Positions 25,501-37,599 of a DNA stretch of 64,000 nt are shown here, in pieces. Location of the stretch: positions 8,341,533 to 8,405,532 of the forward strand of contig NC_085139.1 of NCBI RefSeq assembly GCF_024139115.2, given 5' to 3'. The position numbers were made by a program, and so were the translations under genes. The notes below the pieces were generated by a model that was not told where the DNA came from, did not search any database, and saw only the letters and a list, made by a program, of their open reading frames with translations. Numbering within the stretch: position 1 is the first letter of the stretch; each line of letters begins with the position of its first letter. The stretch comes from Armigeres subalbatus. Taxonomy: Eukaryota > Arthropoda > Insecta > Diptera > Culicidae.

Positions 25501-26330
25501 GTTAAAGTTAAAATGACGTCGATATTTCATCCGCAACCCTTACACTTGATTTCGACCCGTCCAACGTTATAAGAATCAGCCGTATCAGTTTTGCCGGAAA
25601 ACCATGTTTAAGCATAATTGGCCATAATTCATTCCGTTTCACTGAATCGTACGCCGCCTTGAAATCAATAAACAGATGATGTGCCTGCAAGTTGTAATCC
25701 CGGAATTTATCAAGGATTTGTCTCAGGCTAGACATTTGATCCGTCGTTGATCGGCCCTCACGAAAACCTGCATGGTATTCGCCGACTCTTCAAGCGGCCT
25801 CAATCTGTTGAACAGAATACGGGACATAATTTTGTACGCCGAATTAAGGAGGGTTATTCCTCGGTAATTGGCGCACTCCAGTCTGTGCTCTTTCTTAAAG
25901 AGAGGGCAAATGAGGCCGTCGAACCAGCTAGCAGGCATTTCCTCGTCTTTCTATATTTTCGACATAATATTCTGCAGAACTTCAAAAAGCTGCTCACTGT
26001 CATGTTTGAGAAGTTCAGCCGGGAGCTGGTCCTTCCCCGCAGCCTTATTGTTTTTCAGCTCTTTAACAGCTTTATTAACCTCATCTAGTGTAGGCGACTC
26101 CACTGCTTGTCCATCGTCGCTAATATTTATTCTGCTCACCGATGCACCGTCACTTCCACTATTCAACAAAGTATCGAAGTGTTGCTTCCACCTGGCAGCC
26201 ACTTCGGTTTTATCTGTCAGCAAATTCCCTTGTAGGTCGTTGCACATGACGGGAGATGGTGCTGTCTTTCTCCGCACGCCATTGACAGACTCATAGAACC
26301 TCCGCATATCGTATGATGAACAGTACAATC

Positions 26331-27646
26331 TATTGTACGTTTATTAGAGATTTTTCACGGTTAGAAAAAACCTTTATTGTACTTACATGACAAACACAAT
26401 AAATTTGACTGTTACCGATACATTCTATTATCTTTTTATTGTTTACTTATGGTTTGAATTGCGCATCCAAAAACTAAACAAGTTATAAAAGTTTTCCATC
26501 TAAGAGATCAAAAAATCCTTCTTGTAGATAAAAACAATATAATTTTTGAATATTTTTTTGAATTATTGTATTGATGGCATAACAATTGAAAACAATGAAA
26601 TAACAATAGCTCTTATTATTATATGAAAAATAAAAATTACGCCAATTTTATTATATATTTTTAGATTAAAGGTTTTGGAATGTTCATGTTATGAACAATT
26701 CGTATTTTGAGAAAAAAGCGACAAAAACTTTTGCATTCATTTTACTCGAAGAAAGGGTGATTTATTTTAAGCGTGTAGAGTTTTGTTTATAGTGTGTGAA
26801 ATAAAAACTGGCATGGTGTAGAAGACTTCATAAAGCAGTCTAGCAGTGTCACTCTTATTTATGATAGGCAAAAGGCGGATCATTGGCAGCTTTACAGTGT
26901 AATAATGGTAAATATCTAGTGATATCATCATAATAGCGGATGGTTTTGATGCGGGGGAATCTTTCAAGGATCTTCCGGGGGGTTCTTGATTTTCACCACC
27001 GAAACAGTTCGGAACATTTTTGTTAACATGTATCTTTGTTTCTTTTCAGAACTTTGAAGCTAATGGTTTAACACTGATGGTTACCGCCTTCACCTAATCA
27101 ATGACGTTTAGGCGGCTGTTCTTTCTTACCAACGGGATACCATAAAAGCTAACACAGGTAACTTTTCCTTTTCTCCTCGGAGTACTTTTTCTAAGAAAAC
27201 TGAGATACTTTAATAATTTTCATTCTTCACAGTTTCAACAGTGAAGCCTCGAATAAAGCTAACTTCGATCCACCGAAGGGAAAACAAATCGTAAGACAAT
27301 TCAAGTTCCCTTCGCCAGTAGCAGGAGTTACGGCTTGTTGCGTAAGTATGGTGGACTGCGTCATCATCGCCTTCGATTTCAGCGATTATGCATCTATGTT
27401 AAGTGACAGTAATTCGTGGTGAGATTCGCGGCTCAATTAAATAAAAAAATAAATAAAACAAAAAAATAAAATAAAAAATGTAATTTACAATACATAAAAA
27501 TATATATTTTTCTATATAAATAAAATCAATTGTAAAACATGAAATTCTATTGTATGTATATTGTAATACTGGAGTGTAATTTTTGATAAATCCTAATGTA
27601 CTTCTATGGTAAAACAATAAAAAAAGTAATAAAAAACATTTACATC
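26331..27646. other. AT-rich stretch without recognised genes
   Basis: Very AT-rich, with several poly(A/T) runs around 27430-27500. Short frames here have biased, low-complexity translations and no domain. The 8-bp duplication at 27639-27646 belongs to the next element. Confidence 0.4.
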
Positions 27647-28070
27647 CAAGGGTGTTAACGATCATTCAGTAATTTGCGTTCGATCATTTAGTAGTTTGTC
27701 AATAACACATTCCAGAAGCTGAATTTCAAAATATGTTGTATGGTGGACTTCTAGTGCGAAGGATTTTCTACAGCTCTGCTTAATGGTTCGTTGTTTGAAT
27801 TCCACTAGTAACGGAGTTTTGGCTATAGTTTCTGTAACTTAGACTAAATGATAATAAAATTCCAATCATTTAGTTTAAGTTACTGCAACTAGCGCTCTAA
27901 CTCCGTTATTAGTTGAATTCTAATAACGAACCATTGGGCTAAGTTGTAGAAAAACCTTTGCACTAGAAGTCCACCATACAACATATTTTGAAATTCAGCT
28001 TCTGGAATGTGTTATTGACAAACTACTAAATGTTCGAACGCAAATTACTGAATGATCGTTAACATCCTTG
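27647..28070. mobile_element. Palindromic hAT-type MITE (CAAGGGTGTTAACG ends)
   Basis: Nearly the whole 424 bp is one inverted repeat with arms of about 200 bp that meet around 27855-27865. It starts CAAGGGTGTTAACGATCATT and ends in the near-exact reverse complement. An exact 8-bp target duplication TTTACATC lies at 27639-27646 and 28071-28078. Arm mismatches are scattered, so it is not very recent. No coding capacity. Confidence 0.9.
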
Positions 28071-28394
28071 TTTACATCACAGTGTTTTATATTGTTTCGT
28101 CCATAGAAATCACCCCATTGAAGGACCGTAAAATCAATTGTTTTGCTCTGAATTTTGTATGGAAAAATTTCGATTTTTTTATTGTAAAGATACATAACAA
28201 CCCCCATTTTTTACTGTAAAAGTCCCATTTACCATTCATTTTATCGTGTAAAACCATAAACTCTTATGCAATTTAATTGTAAAATTTTCGGTACATTCAA
28301 TGGTAATTATTATGTAATGAATGGCAGTGTAACAGTAAAATTTATGGTTTTTCAATGATATTTTTTATCCGGGGAGCCTACTTGCGGATACATG

Positions 28395-28450
28395 CAGGTT
28401 TAACAGGACCCACTGTCAAACCCCACCACATCCTAGGCAGGCGCCACAAC
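28395..28450 (-). repeat. RTE-like 5' leader fragment
   Basis: The segment with CCCCACCACATCCTAGGCAG matches, in reverse, the 5' leader of the RTE-like element at about 22180-22240. It is a short isolated relic. Confidence 0.55.
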
Positions 28451-28534
28451 TCGCAGATGGCCTGGGGAGGGATCGTCAAGCCCTTGGACATAGTCCCCGC
28501 TGCCCCTGAATCAAAGAATAATGTGGCCAAGTTT

Positions 28535-28610
28535 CATAAAATTCGGTCGACAAAAACCCCCCTGCCAATAATAGAACAAAACCTGCCAAAGCCGTCTTTT
28601 CCCCTATTTA
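28535..28610. repeat. Solo arm of the GGCTTTGGCAGG MITE
   Basis: Matches the right arm of the inverted-repeat element at 48453-48642 (GGTCGACAAAAACCCCC, CCTGCCAAAGCCGTCTTTTC). The matching left arm was not found nearby. Confidence 0.65.
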
Positions 28611-28624
28611 TATTTTAAAAAAGT

Positions 28625-29740
28625 GGTGATATTTTGTTGCCGGAAAACTTATTAGGCAAAACACCTCTTAGTCAGCAGCTCTTGGAAAACAAAACACTAC
28701 GCGTCGGCGAAGCAGCCTTCTGGTATGGACAGTGCGTAGAGGCGCGTATTACGTTGTAAGTTAGTCCCACTAGGGCGTTTTGCCTCGCCGAAATGTTAGA
28801 TATTTCATCAAAACGTGAAAAATTTCGGATTTCCCTACCTTCAGGGTTTGCAGAAATCGCTCTCAATAGATTACGAACAACGATAAAAGAAAGGCTAAAA
28901 CTTTTCCGAATCATAACAAGCCATGAAAACAAATTTATCAAACTTGTATACAAATGCGAAAAAACAGAATTGGATAGACAGCCTCCACCGAGAAGTGATG
29001 ATTCTCGCTTTGTTCTCGCTCATTTGTGTTGCGGACCGCACAGCTGTGAAGAACAAGTTGAAATGCATCATCAGAACCAGTGCTCCCCGCGTTTGGAGCT
29101 TTTTAAAATAAATTTATCATGAGGTATACTGCCCCTATTCGCATAAGCGTCCCATGTAAGTTTTCTTCAACTTAAGAAATATGCCGTTGAATTTTTCAAA
29201 CTCGTTTTACATGGAGAAATTAAAAAAAAATCTAATAAATCGATAAAACCAGCAATCTCCCTGAAAATTTGGCATGATATTTTTTATTTGTATACATTGC
29301 TATGGAACTATTAAATGGACCATAATTACATTGATGTTTTGTGCGAGAGTGTATCAAAATCTGGAATGTGACTGTTATGCGAATAAATAGCAAGATGGGA
29401 CAGATTCATTTTTTCAAGATTTTCAAATTTCTAGAACACAGCGTAGTATCAGTTTCAGTTTTTCTTAAATATGAGCTTATTTTAAGCTTATTTCTGGAAG
29501 AAAATCAAAATCGCCAAAAATCGACATGGGACTCTTATGCGAATAGCGGCAGTATAGCCTCCCAAATCAGTTCTATATCAGTTTGCGAAAAAAGTCTCTC
29601 ATGTTGACACTTTTTTCGCCTAACCTACATGATGTTATAGGCCTAGCTTTGTAACGGCCATCGCAAACACGATAAATATGAAAAAATATCCAAAAAGCGT
29701 TTTGCCGCGAGGGGGAGGCGTTTTGGGGCCTCTTCCAACA
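28625..29740 (-). mobile_element. CAAAACGCC-type element, interrupted copy
   Basis: Both ends match, in reverse, the element at 52928-53455: 28625-28850 (CCGGAAAACTTATTAG, GGGCGTTTTGCCTCGCC) and 29575-29740 (TTTTTTCGCCTAACCTACAT, GAGGCGTTTTGGGGCC). About 700 bp of extra sequence lies between, including the MITE at 29125-29556. Either this is the longer parent form or it has received insertions. Confidence 0.65.
29125..29556. mobile_element. TA-type MITE (TATACTGCC ends)
   Basis: Inverted ends of about 34 bp: TATACTGCCCCTATTCGCAT at the left and ATGCGAATAGCGGCAGTATA at the right, with a few mismatches. The TA at each tip fits a Tc1/mariner-style target. No ORF of note. Confidence 0.75.
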
Positions 29741-29756
29741 TTCAGTGAATCAGTTG

Positions 29757-32465
29757 GATCATTGCAGTTCTTGGCACAATGCACTCGTTCAGAAATCGCG
29801 TCAACGTAGATAACAGCATAATAACAACCATGAACAACTATACTAGATAGCAGCGAAAAGAAATTGGAGAAGTTGTGAGCTGCATAATCAAACTGAATGA
29901 AGAGATCTAGTTGACCCCCGGAACAGATATATTTTTCCGATTTTTCAGTCATAGTGATTCGAATAATTGAAATCCATTACCATTCGTCTACATATCCATC
30001 AGTACCCCTTATCATGCAAGCATCTAATTATAAGCTGCATTTGTAATTCCCAATAAAAGAGCGGTCAAGTGAAAAGTATGGGAAAATTACCGAACGAAAT
30101 TCGGCGACCCCATGGGAAACTTGCACACCGCGGACTTCAACGGTTACGCCAAAGTTCAACCTCCGCGGTCAACACTCCAGCCGAGTCCATGCGCGGGCCA
30201 GGCACATAAAACCCTACACAGAAAGGAACAAAAGGAAGTCAAACATTTCCACATCCCTGTGCGACGTCTTTGGCGAAGTTTCGACGTCTTTCTCGCCGAT
30301 TTGTTTTATTTTCGAAGGAAGCAAATTAAATTTAAACGCTTCGATCAAGACCGTCGTTTTCTTGATTTCAGCTTATTTTTCGGACTCGGACTGTCGAGGA
30401 AGCTCCTACCTCAGCAGAGAGTGAAAGAGTTTATCCTCTTGAATGAACGCACGCTAATTTGTATAATCCCTTGGCTCGCCTGGTCACCTCTCCTCCATCG
30501 CTCAACTCGATCACTTTTCACGCAAGCGCAAATTGGTTAAGGTTAGTCAACGCAGCAAGCCAGAAGTGTGTGAGTTCGTGGAGGTATTTAAGGCGGTCGA
30601 GGGGATCAGATAATTTGATCCCGAATTTTCTGCTGAAGAAGTCTGAAGCGATTTTACAAAGCCTACTATATTTTCGGTTTTTTTTTTGCGCGATCACTGC
30701 AGACGACTGCAATTTTCTCACGCCACACTTGATTGACGCGAGCAGTGATCTTTTCGGAAATTGTACGGTATTGTTCGCCCCGTTGGAAACATCGATTGAA
30801 AGCTGTATTTGTGCTTTTCTTCTTATTTTTTCTAATAACACGTGCCTTTCCACGAGTAATCACGGCGGCATTATTCAACACAAAGATTTTGAAAAGCGTT
30901 TCGGGATCCACCTAATTAGCCATTAATCTCGTTCATTCAAACATAGTTTGGAAATCCTTTCAATGCGGTGTCCATTACAAGACCTCCCCACGGTGGCCTC
31001 ACACTCTTTTATAATCCTTTGATGTTCCGGTCATTCATAATCAAACAATAGCCGCAACGCATGATATTACGAAGAATTTATACACCGTAGCATTTTACCT
31101 TCCACGCGGCAGGATTCACTTCGCTTATGAGACCTCTAGCTGGACGATAAAAGCGGAACAATCTTCAGACTAGACATCTATCATTATCGTGCGCCTTTCC
31201 GACCGCGCAGGAAGACCTCCTCTATTTACTAGGCTTCGTGCAGATATCCTTGCGTAGGATTGCTCTGCAGAGTGTAGCGGAAAAGGTCTTTCATCATCAT
31301 TTTCTTGACATTAGAAAAAAAAAACGCACCGGAATCTTAGTTTGCCGTTTGATGGTGGTCTTTTGGCACCTCAAATTAATTTCCGCGTACAACTCGGCTC
31401 TCACTTTCCACTATAAGACGTGTAATTAAAAACGAATTTCCGATCTGAACAAAATTGTGAATTCAAAAAAACACGATTTGAGATGTCCTTTTGGTAACCC
31501 TATAATCGTCTTCGGTGATTATGAAACTCACACGGATTTGTGCCCATAAACCACGCCATCAGTCGATGCGCGAACTACTCATTTCGTTCGGTGCGGCTGG
31601 CGTGAAACTTGGCGGCAGATCCGACAGCTTTGCCGTTTAAGAAAACCTTGCGTCAGGATCCCACTTCTGTTTCTCATACTCCACTGCCCAAAAGACTCAT
31701 TTCGATAAACGGTTTACGATAACTTTATTAAATTTTGATCCAAGCCAAACCCCACAAAAAATCACTGAATGAACTTTTCAAAGCATCCAAAAATGTGGGT
31801 AGCAGCGCAATTTGCAATTTTCGCAGAAGGAGAAGCCGAAAACAAATAAACGATTTTATCAAATCGGTCGCCACCACGAGAGAAAATTGACGGGACCGAG
31901 CCTTGGCGGAATCGATGATAGTAGTTTGATGCACGGCTGATTGATGCCTTGCGCTTGTTCGGAAATTGTAGGGATTATCCGATGACCGGTGACCGTTCCG
32001 TATGGTTTCACCCTGATGAGAAGGCGCGTAATAATGGCTACGCTTGGGGTCAGCGCATCCCAAGCAAGGAAGGTGCTTCTCCTAGCGCCAAATTATACAC
32101 CTCGTTAAGATATATGAGTTTGTTTTCTCCGGGTTCGAAACAAAAAATCACCCCGAAAGGGAGCGACCGGCACCCAAGCTGAAAGGTTAAATGTTAGTCC
32201 AAAGATTGAACAAATATTGAACCAGTTATGAGAATTTAATTAGATTATGTTTATCTGCCGAAATTGCATTGGATTCACTCGTTGAATATCAAATACGCCA
32301 AGGGCACGTGGTAGAGGGAGCGTTGTAATGAATGTAGCACATGAGAATCCGCAGTAGCCCTGAGGCTATTTAGCAGTTCGTAAAAATTGATAGACAAACA
32401 TTGGGCAATCTGGTATTGAGCAGGTCTATCATGAGAGAACATATATTTAGAGCAATTTATGCTTG
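29757..32465. other. Unannotated intergenic stretch
   Basis: No gene or repeat could be recognised. Open frames of 100-155 codons near 30112-30926 lie on both strands over the same bases, which argues against coding. Composition is more even than in the flanks. Confidence 0.4.
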
Positions 32466-32615
32466 ATGCCCACGTAGCGTCTTTTCAACGCTGAGTGCAA
32501 GCGGCGTTGAAAAGATGCAGGTGTCCATCGGGAAAAAGGCGGTAATGCAGCGTTGCCGCACCGATGCGCACCTACGTTATTTTACAGCGGCGTTGAAATT
32601 GAGCTATGTGGGCAT
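32466..32615. mobile_element. Short MITE (ATGCCCACGTAGC ends)
   Basis: Inverted ends ATGCCCACGTAGC and GCTATGTGGGCAT (one mismatch) bound 150 bp. Inside, CTTTTCAACGC and GCGTTGAAAAG form a further hairpin and GGCGTTGAAA recurs near the right end. Target duplication not clear. Confidence 0.55.
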
Positions 32616-32691
32616 ATGTCCTTACAGGGTTATTTTTTTTTCGTGTAATACAATGTTTCGTTCATTAAAATCTACAGTTCCCACATTTTTT

Positions 32692-32785
32692 TTTTTAATT
32701 TTTCTATGGCTCTACATTCAAGTTAGAACATGGCCTACTTTTCAACTATTCTTCTTTAGCATTTCCTCAGTTATTAATTGACGGT
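32692..32785 (-). mobile_element. SINE 3' fragment
   Basis: Matches the tail half of the SINE at 11194-11413 (ATGGCTCTACATTC, TTTCAACTA, TCAGTTATTAATTG on the plus strand), oriented on the minus strand. Confidence 0.6.
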
Positions 32786-33339
32786 GGCATGACCCCAATT
32801 GGTGAGGGATAATTTCCTACGTCGTTGACATAGAACATAATTCTCAATCACGATGTCCATTAATTTATTGGCTTTCGACTGTTTCATTCAATTTATTTAT
32901 TTTGCTTACATCTAAACAGATAATACTGAATCAACAATTTGACGACACAATACGGTTTGAGGTCGCATCTCTCCTTCCTCGAATGGGCCGCATGCTCACC
33001 ATGTCGTTTGTACCTGTTCAGTAGACTGACCCAGCTTAGTACGCGGAGAAAAAAATGTTGGTGAATTCCACGGGGCACCCCCCAGGATTGTGTCTTTTGG
33101 TGAGAAAATCAATTTCTCAAAATTTCAGCTCAATCGGTTGTTACATAAACTGGCGCAATTGATTTGAAGTTTGTATGGGGATTTCAGTCAAAATATATAG
33201 GAAAATACATATAGAATGTCACAGAGCAATTTCACAGAACATTAAACGATGATAAAATGACATGCCAACTGCCCTTTTTTGCAATTCTGAGCTTAATCGA
33301 GCAATCAGAACCAATTTCCAGATCGACTGAGTGAAGGAG

Positions 33340-36300
33340 GTGTTCATTTTTCATTTATTTAGTTAACATCTAAAAAGATAACACTGAATCAACAATTTGA
33401 CGCCACAATGCACGGTTCGAGGCCGCATCTCTCCATCCTCGAATACGCCCCACACTCGCCAAGTCGTTCTGCACCTGGTCTGCCCATCTCGCTCGCTGCG
33501 CTCCACGCCGTCTCGTACCTGCCGGATCGGAAGCGAACACCATCTTTGCAGGGTTGCTGTCCGGCATTCTTGCAACATGTCCTGCCCATCGTACCCTTCC
33601 GGCTTTAGCTACCTTCTGGATACTGGGTTCGCCGTAGAGTTGGGCGAGCTCATGGTTCATTCTTCGCCGCCACACACCGTCTTCTTGCACACCGCCAAAG
33701 ATGGTCCTAAGCACCCGTCTCTCGAATACTCCGAGTGCTTGCAAGTCCTCCTCAGCATTGTCCATGTTTCATGTCCGTAGAGGACAACCGGTCTTATTAA
33801 CGTCTTGTACATGACACATTTGGTGCGGTGGCGAATCTTTTTCGATCGCAGTTTCTTCTGGAGCCCGTAGTAGGCCCGACTTCCACAGATGATGCGCCTT
33901 CGTATTTCACGACTAACGTTGTTGTCAGCCGTTAACAAGGATCCGAGGTAGACGAATTCCTCGACCACCTCGAAGGTATCCCCGTCTATCGTAACACTGC
34001 TTCCCAGGCAGGCCCTGTCGCGCTCGGTTCCGCCCACAAGCATGTACTTTGTCTTTGACGCATTCACCACCAGTCCAACTTTTGTTGCTTCACGTTTCAG
34101 GCGGGTGTACAATTCTGCCACCTTTGCAAATGTTCGGCCGACAATGTCCATGTCATCCGCGAAGCAAATAAATTGACTGGATCTGTTGAAAATCGTACCC
34201 GGCTGTTACACCCGGCTCTCCGCATGACACCTTCTAGCGCAATGTTGAACAACAGGCACGAAAGTCTATCACCTTGTCTTAGTCCCCGGCGCGATTCGAA
34301 CGAACTGGAGTGTTCGCCCGAAATCTTCACACAGTTTTGCACACCATCCACCGTTGCTTTGATCAGTCTGGTAAGCTTCCCAGTTGCTGTTCTCGTCCAT
34401 AATTTTCCATAGCTCTACGCGGTCTATACTGTCGTATGCCGCCTTGAAATCAACGAACAGATGGTGCGTTGGGACCTGGTATTCACGGCATTTTTGAAGG
34501 ATTTGCCGTACAGTAAAGATCTGGTCCGTTGTCGAGCGGCCGTCAACGAAGCCGGCTTGATAACTTCCCACAAACTCGTTCACTAATGGTGACAGACGAC
34601 GGAAGATGATCCGGGATATCACTTTGTAGGCGGCATTAAGGATGGTGATCGCTCGAAAGTTCTCACACTCCAGTTTGTCGCCTTTCTTGTAGATGGGGCA
34701 TATAACCCCTTCCTTCCACTCCTCCGGTAGCTGTTCGGTTTCCCAGATTCTGACTATCAGTTTGTGCAGGCAAGTGGCCAGCTTTTCCGGGCCCATCTTG
34801 ATGAGCTCAGCTCCGATACCATCCTTACCAGCGGCTTTGTTGGTGTTTAGCTGTTGAATGGCATCCTTAACTTCCCTCAAGGTGGGGGCTGGTTGGCTTC
34901 CATCGTCCGCTGAACTGACGTAGTCATCTCTTCCGCTGCCTTGACTTTCACTGCCTGTACTCTCAGCGCCATTTAGATGTTTCTCGTAGTGCTGCTTCCA
35001 CCTTTCGATCACCACACGTTCGTCCGTCAAGATGCTCCCATCCTTACCTCGGCACATTTCGGCTCGCGGCACGAAGCCTTTGCGGGATGCGTTGAGCTTC
35101 TGATAGAATTTGCGTGTATCTTGAGAACGGCACAGCTGTTCCATCTCCTCGCACTCCGCTTCTTCCAGGCGGCGTTTCTTCTCCTGAAAAAGGCGGGTCT
35201 GCTGTCTCCGCTTCCGTCTATAACGTTCCACGTTCTGCCGGGTACCTTGCTGCAGCGCGACCGCCCGCGCTGCGTCCTTCTCCTCCAGAATCTGTCTGCA
35301 CTCTTCGTCGAACCAATCGTTCCGTCGACCTCGACCCATATACCCGACGTTGTTCTCCGCTGCGTCGTTAATGGCTGCTTTGACTGTATTCCAGCCGTCC
35401 TCAAGAGAGGCCCCATCGAGCTCACCCTCTTCCGGCAACGCTGCCTCGAGATGCTGCGCGTATGCAGTGGCGACATCAGGTTGCTTCAGTCGCTCTAGGT
35501 CGTACCGCGACGGTCGTCGGTACCGAACATTGTTGATGACGGATAGTTTTGGGCGCAGTTTAACCATCACCAGATAGTGGTCAGAGTCGATGTTAGCGCC
35601 ACGATATGTCCTGACGTCGATAATGTCGGAGAAGTGCCGTCCATCAATCAGAACGTGGTCGATTTGTGATTCTGTCTGCAGTGGTGATCTCCAGGTGTAC
35701 CGATACGGGAGGCTGTGTTGGAAGTAGGTGCTGCGAATGGCCATATTCTTGGAGGCGGCGAAATCAATTAGTCGTAGGCCGTTTTCGTTCGTCAGCCGGT
35801 GAGCGCTGAACTTTCCAATAGTCGGTCTAAACTCCTCCTCTTGGCCAACCTGAGCGTTCAAATCTCCTATGATGATTTGGACGTCGTGGCTTGGGCAGCT
35901 GTCGTACTCACGTTCCAGCTGCGCGTAGAATGCGTCCTTATCATCATCAGTGCTTCCGGAGTGTGGGCTATGGACGTTGATTAAGCTGAAGTTGAAGAAC
36001 CGGCCTTTGATCCTCAACCTGTACATTCTTTCATTGATCGGCCACCACCCGATCACGCGCCTTTGCATATCGCCCATCACTATGAAAGCTGTTCCCAGCT
36101 CGTGTGTGTTGCCGCAGCTCTGGTAGATGGTATGATTACCTCTAAACGTTCGCACCATTGATCCCTTCCAACAAACCTCCTGCAGCGCTACGATGCCGAA
36201 TCCACGGTCCTTGAGCACATCGGCGAGTATGCGTGTGCTCCCGATGAAGTTGAAAGATTTGCAGTTCCACGAACCGAGTTTCCAATCGCTAGTCCTTTTT

Positions 36301-36795
36301 CGTCGCAGTGGTCTTCGCCGATGGTTTCCGGTCCGTACTCTCTTGTTGATTGTTCGTTGCTTATGATTTTTAAAGGCTGGCTTGCAGGGCCTGACACAAA
36401 ACCCCCTAAATTTCCGGAGGACCATTCCTCCTTATTTCCGGTGGACCATGGTGCACAGTTTCACTTAGAGTCCCTCGCTGGCACTCGGACGATGATCAGC
36501 CGCCCCTAACATGGAGAACAGACGCTGTTGTGAGCCGATCCTGACATGGAGAACAGACGCTCAATAAGATTTGCACCTCCGGAGAGGAGCAAAAGGGGGG
36601 GTTTGCATACGACCATAGTTCCCACCGGGGTTGGTTACCCGATCTTCCCTAAGGTTGCTCGTATCCCGGCCAGCACCGCGGGGAGGTAGGGATAGGAGTT
36701 GCTGGGTAAGAGGCTAAGGACCGCGAGATGGGGTCTATTTTATTCCTTTAGGTACGCGAAGTACCAATGGTACGCTTTACCCAGCATTTGCCGTG
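33340..36795 (-). mobile_element. LINE B, full-length-like non-LTR retrotransposon (inner layer)
   Basis: A roughly 3.45-kb minus-strand element inside the hAT-like element. The 5' leader is 36795-36426, followed by the coding region, a short 3' leader and a TAAATAAATGAAAAATG tail ending near 33345. GGAGGTG occurs just outside both ends and may be the target duplication. Fragments of the same family occur at 1-492, 32890-37580, 39800-40563 and 50561-52530. Confidence 0.85.
33370..36425 (-). pseudogene. LINE B EN-RT polyprotein, three frameshifts
   Basis: From the Met at 36425, 718 codons are open. An arginine-rich N-terminus is followed by an APE endonuclease: GSWNCKS (51-57), ALQEVCW with Glu 83, IIGDLNAQVG (185-194), SQIDHV, and an intact SDHYL (281-285). 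A basic/acidic linker (about 360-430) and RT fingers follow, up to motif A FVDFKAAYD (657-665). A shift near 34385 moves to the frame with RRGLRQGDRLSCLLFN. A second shift (about 34190) gives CFADDMDIVG and the thumb. A third (about 33740) gives the C-terminus VFERRVLRTIFGGV through RQIVDS. The endonuclease looks intact while the RT is broken after motif A. Confidence 0.92.
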
Positions 36796-37599
36796 CCGAA
36801 GGTGGAGGTGGTGTGTTTTCCTATATATTTTGACTGAAATCCCCATACAAACTTCAAATCAATTGCGCCAGTTTATGTAACAACCGATTGAGCTGAAATT
36901 TTGAGAAATTGATTTTCTTACCAAAAGACACAATCCTGGGGGGTGCCCGTGGAATTCGACAACTTTTTGTTTTCTGGGCCAGTCTACTGTTCAGCCCACC
37001 TTGCTAGCAGCGCTCCACGCCGTCTCGTACCTGCCGGATCGGAAGCGAAAACCATCGTTGCAGGGTTGCTGTCCGGCATTCTTGTAACACGCCCTGCCCA
37101 TCGTACCATTCCGGCTTTAGCTACCTTCTGTATGCTAGATTCATCATAGAGCTGGACGAGCTCGTGGATCATCCTACGCCGCTACATACCGTCTTATTGC
37201 ACACCACCAAAGATGGTCATAAGAACCCGTCTCTCGAATACTCCGAGTGCTTGCAAGTCCTCCTCGAGCATGGTCCAAGTTTCATATCCGTAGAGGATTA
37301 CCGGTCTTATGAGTGTTTTGTACATACATGACACATTTGGTGCGGTGGTGAATCTTTTTTGACCGCAGTTCCCTCTGGAGCCCGTAGTAGGCCCGACTTC
37401 CACAGATGATGCGCCTTTGTATTTCACGACTAACAGTATTATCAGCCGTTAGCAAGGATCCAAGGTAGACGTTACACTGCTTCCAGGCGGGCTCCGTCGC
37501 ACTCGGTTCCGCTCACAATCATGTACTTTGTCTTCGATGCATTCACCACCAGTCCAGCTTTTGTTGCTTCACGTTTCAGGGTAACCGAACATAAAGTCC

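Larger units (their letters stand above)
21991..25510 (+). mobile_element. RTE-like non-LTR retrotransposon, near full length
   Basis: This 3520-bp plus-strand element is flanked by the 8-bp target duplication AAATGACG (21983-21990, 25511-25518). It has about 420 bp of 5' leader, an APE endonuclease frame, an RT frame, and a short 3' end of GTTAAA-type repeats rather than a poly(A) tail, as RTE-clade elements have. Clade assignment also rests on protein style (GLSEVRW; C-terminal GWVGHTLRRG, HRSRGRPRGSW) and is tentative. Relatives in the window lie at 16330-18400, 28395-28450 and 63515-63936. Confidence 0.85.
21060..26330 (-). pseudogene. LINE E, split in two by the RTE-like element
   Basis: The minus-strand pieces 26330-25511 and 21990-21060 are halves of one element. 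The 5' half encodes the linker and RT fingers (KNNKAAGKDQLPAELLKH, NYRGITLLNSAYKIMSRIL, motif A FIDFKAAYDSV). It ends VRVADEISTSF, with stops or shifts near 25950 and 25730. The 3' half resumes at FVTLDGLKQGDALSNLLFN (motif B), then FADDIDIIG (motif C), a shift near 21640, and the C-terminus with HETWTL and VFERKVLRTI up to RRILHSA. Removing 21991-25510 and one AAATGACG restores an uninterrupted frame across the junction. The element is 5'-truncated at about 26330. Confidence 0.9.
33022..36986. mobile_element. hAT-like element with ~180-bp TIRs (middle layer)
   Basis: It starts TAGACTGACCCAG and ends CTGGGCCAGTCTA, flanked by the 8-bp duplication CTGTTCAG (33014-33021, 36987-36994). The inverted arms extend about 180 bp (33022-33205, 36815-36986) with few mismatches and include TTGCGCCAGTTTATGTAACA (plus strand, right arm). 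Without the LINE inside, the element would be only about 500 bp, so it is a MITE. No transposase. Confidence 0.88.
32890..37580 (-). pseudogene. LINE A, split copy (outer layer of a nest)
   Basis: The minus-strand 3' end of a LINE B-type element lies at 32890-33021, and the preceding part at 36987-37580. Together they cover the C-terminal RT region (YETWTMLEEDLQALGVFERRVL, GMVRWAGRVTRMPDSNPATM) with shifts and stops. The pieces rejoin without loss when 33022-36986 and one CTGTTCAG are removed. The 5' end is truncated near 37580, and the TERD/KYM region shows small deletions. Confidence 0.9.

Noticed and set aside
30112..30926. Plus-strand frames of 142 and 155 codons with an overlapping minus-strand frame of 111 codons
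   Set aside because: Mutually overlapping on both strands with atypical composition and no domain; not enough to call a gene.
34977..35577. Plus-strand frames of 75-173 codons over LINE B
   Set aside because: Antisense shadows of the LINE reading frame; similar antisense frames appear at every copy of the family.
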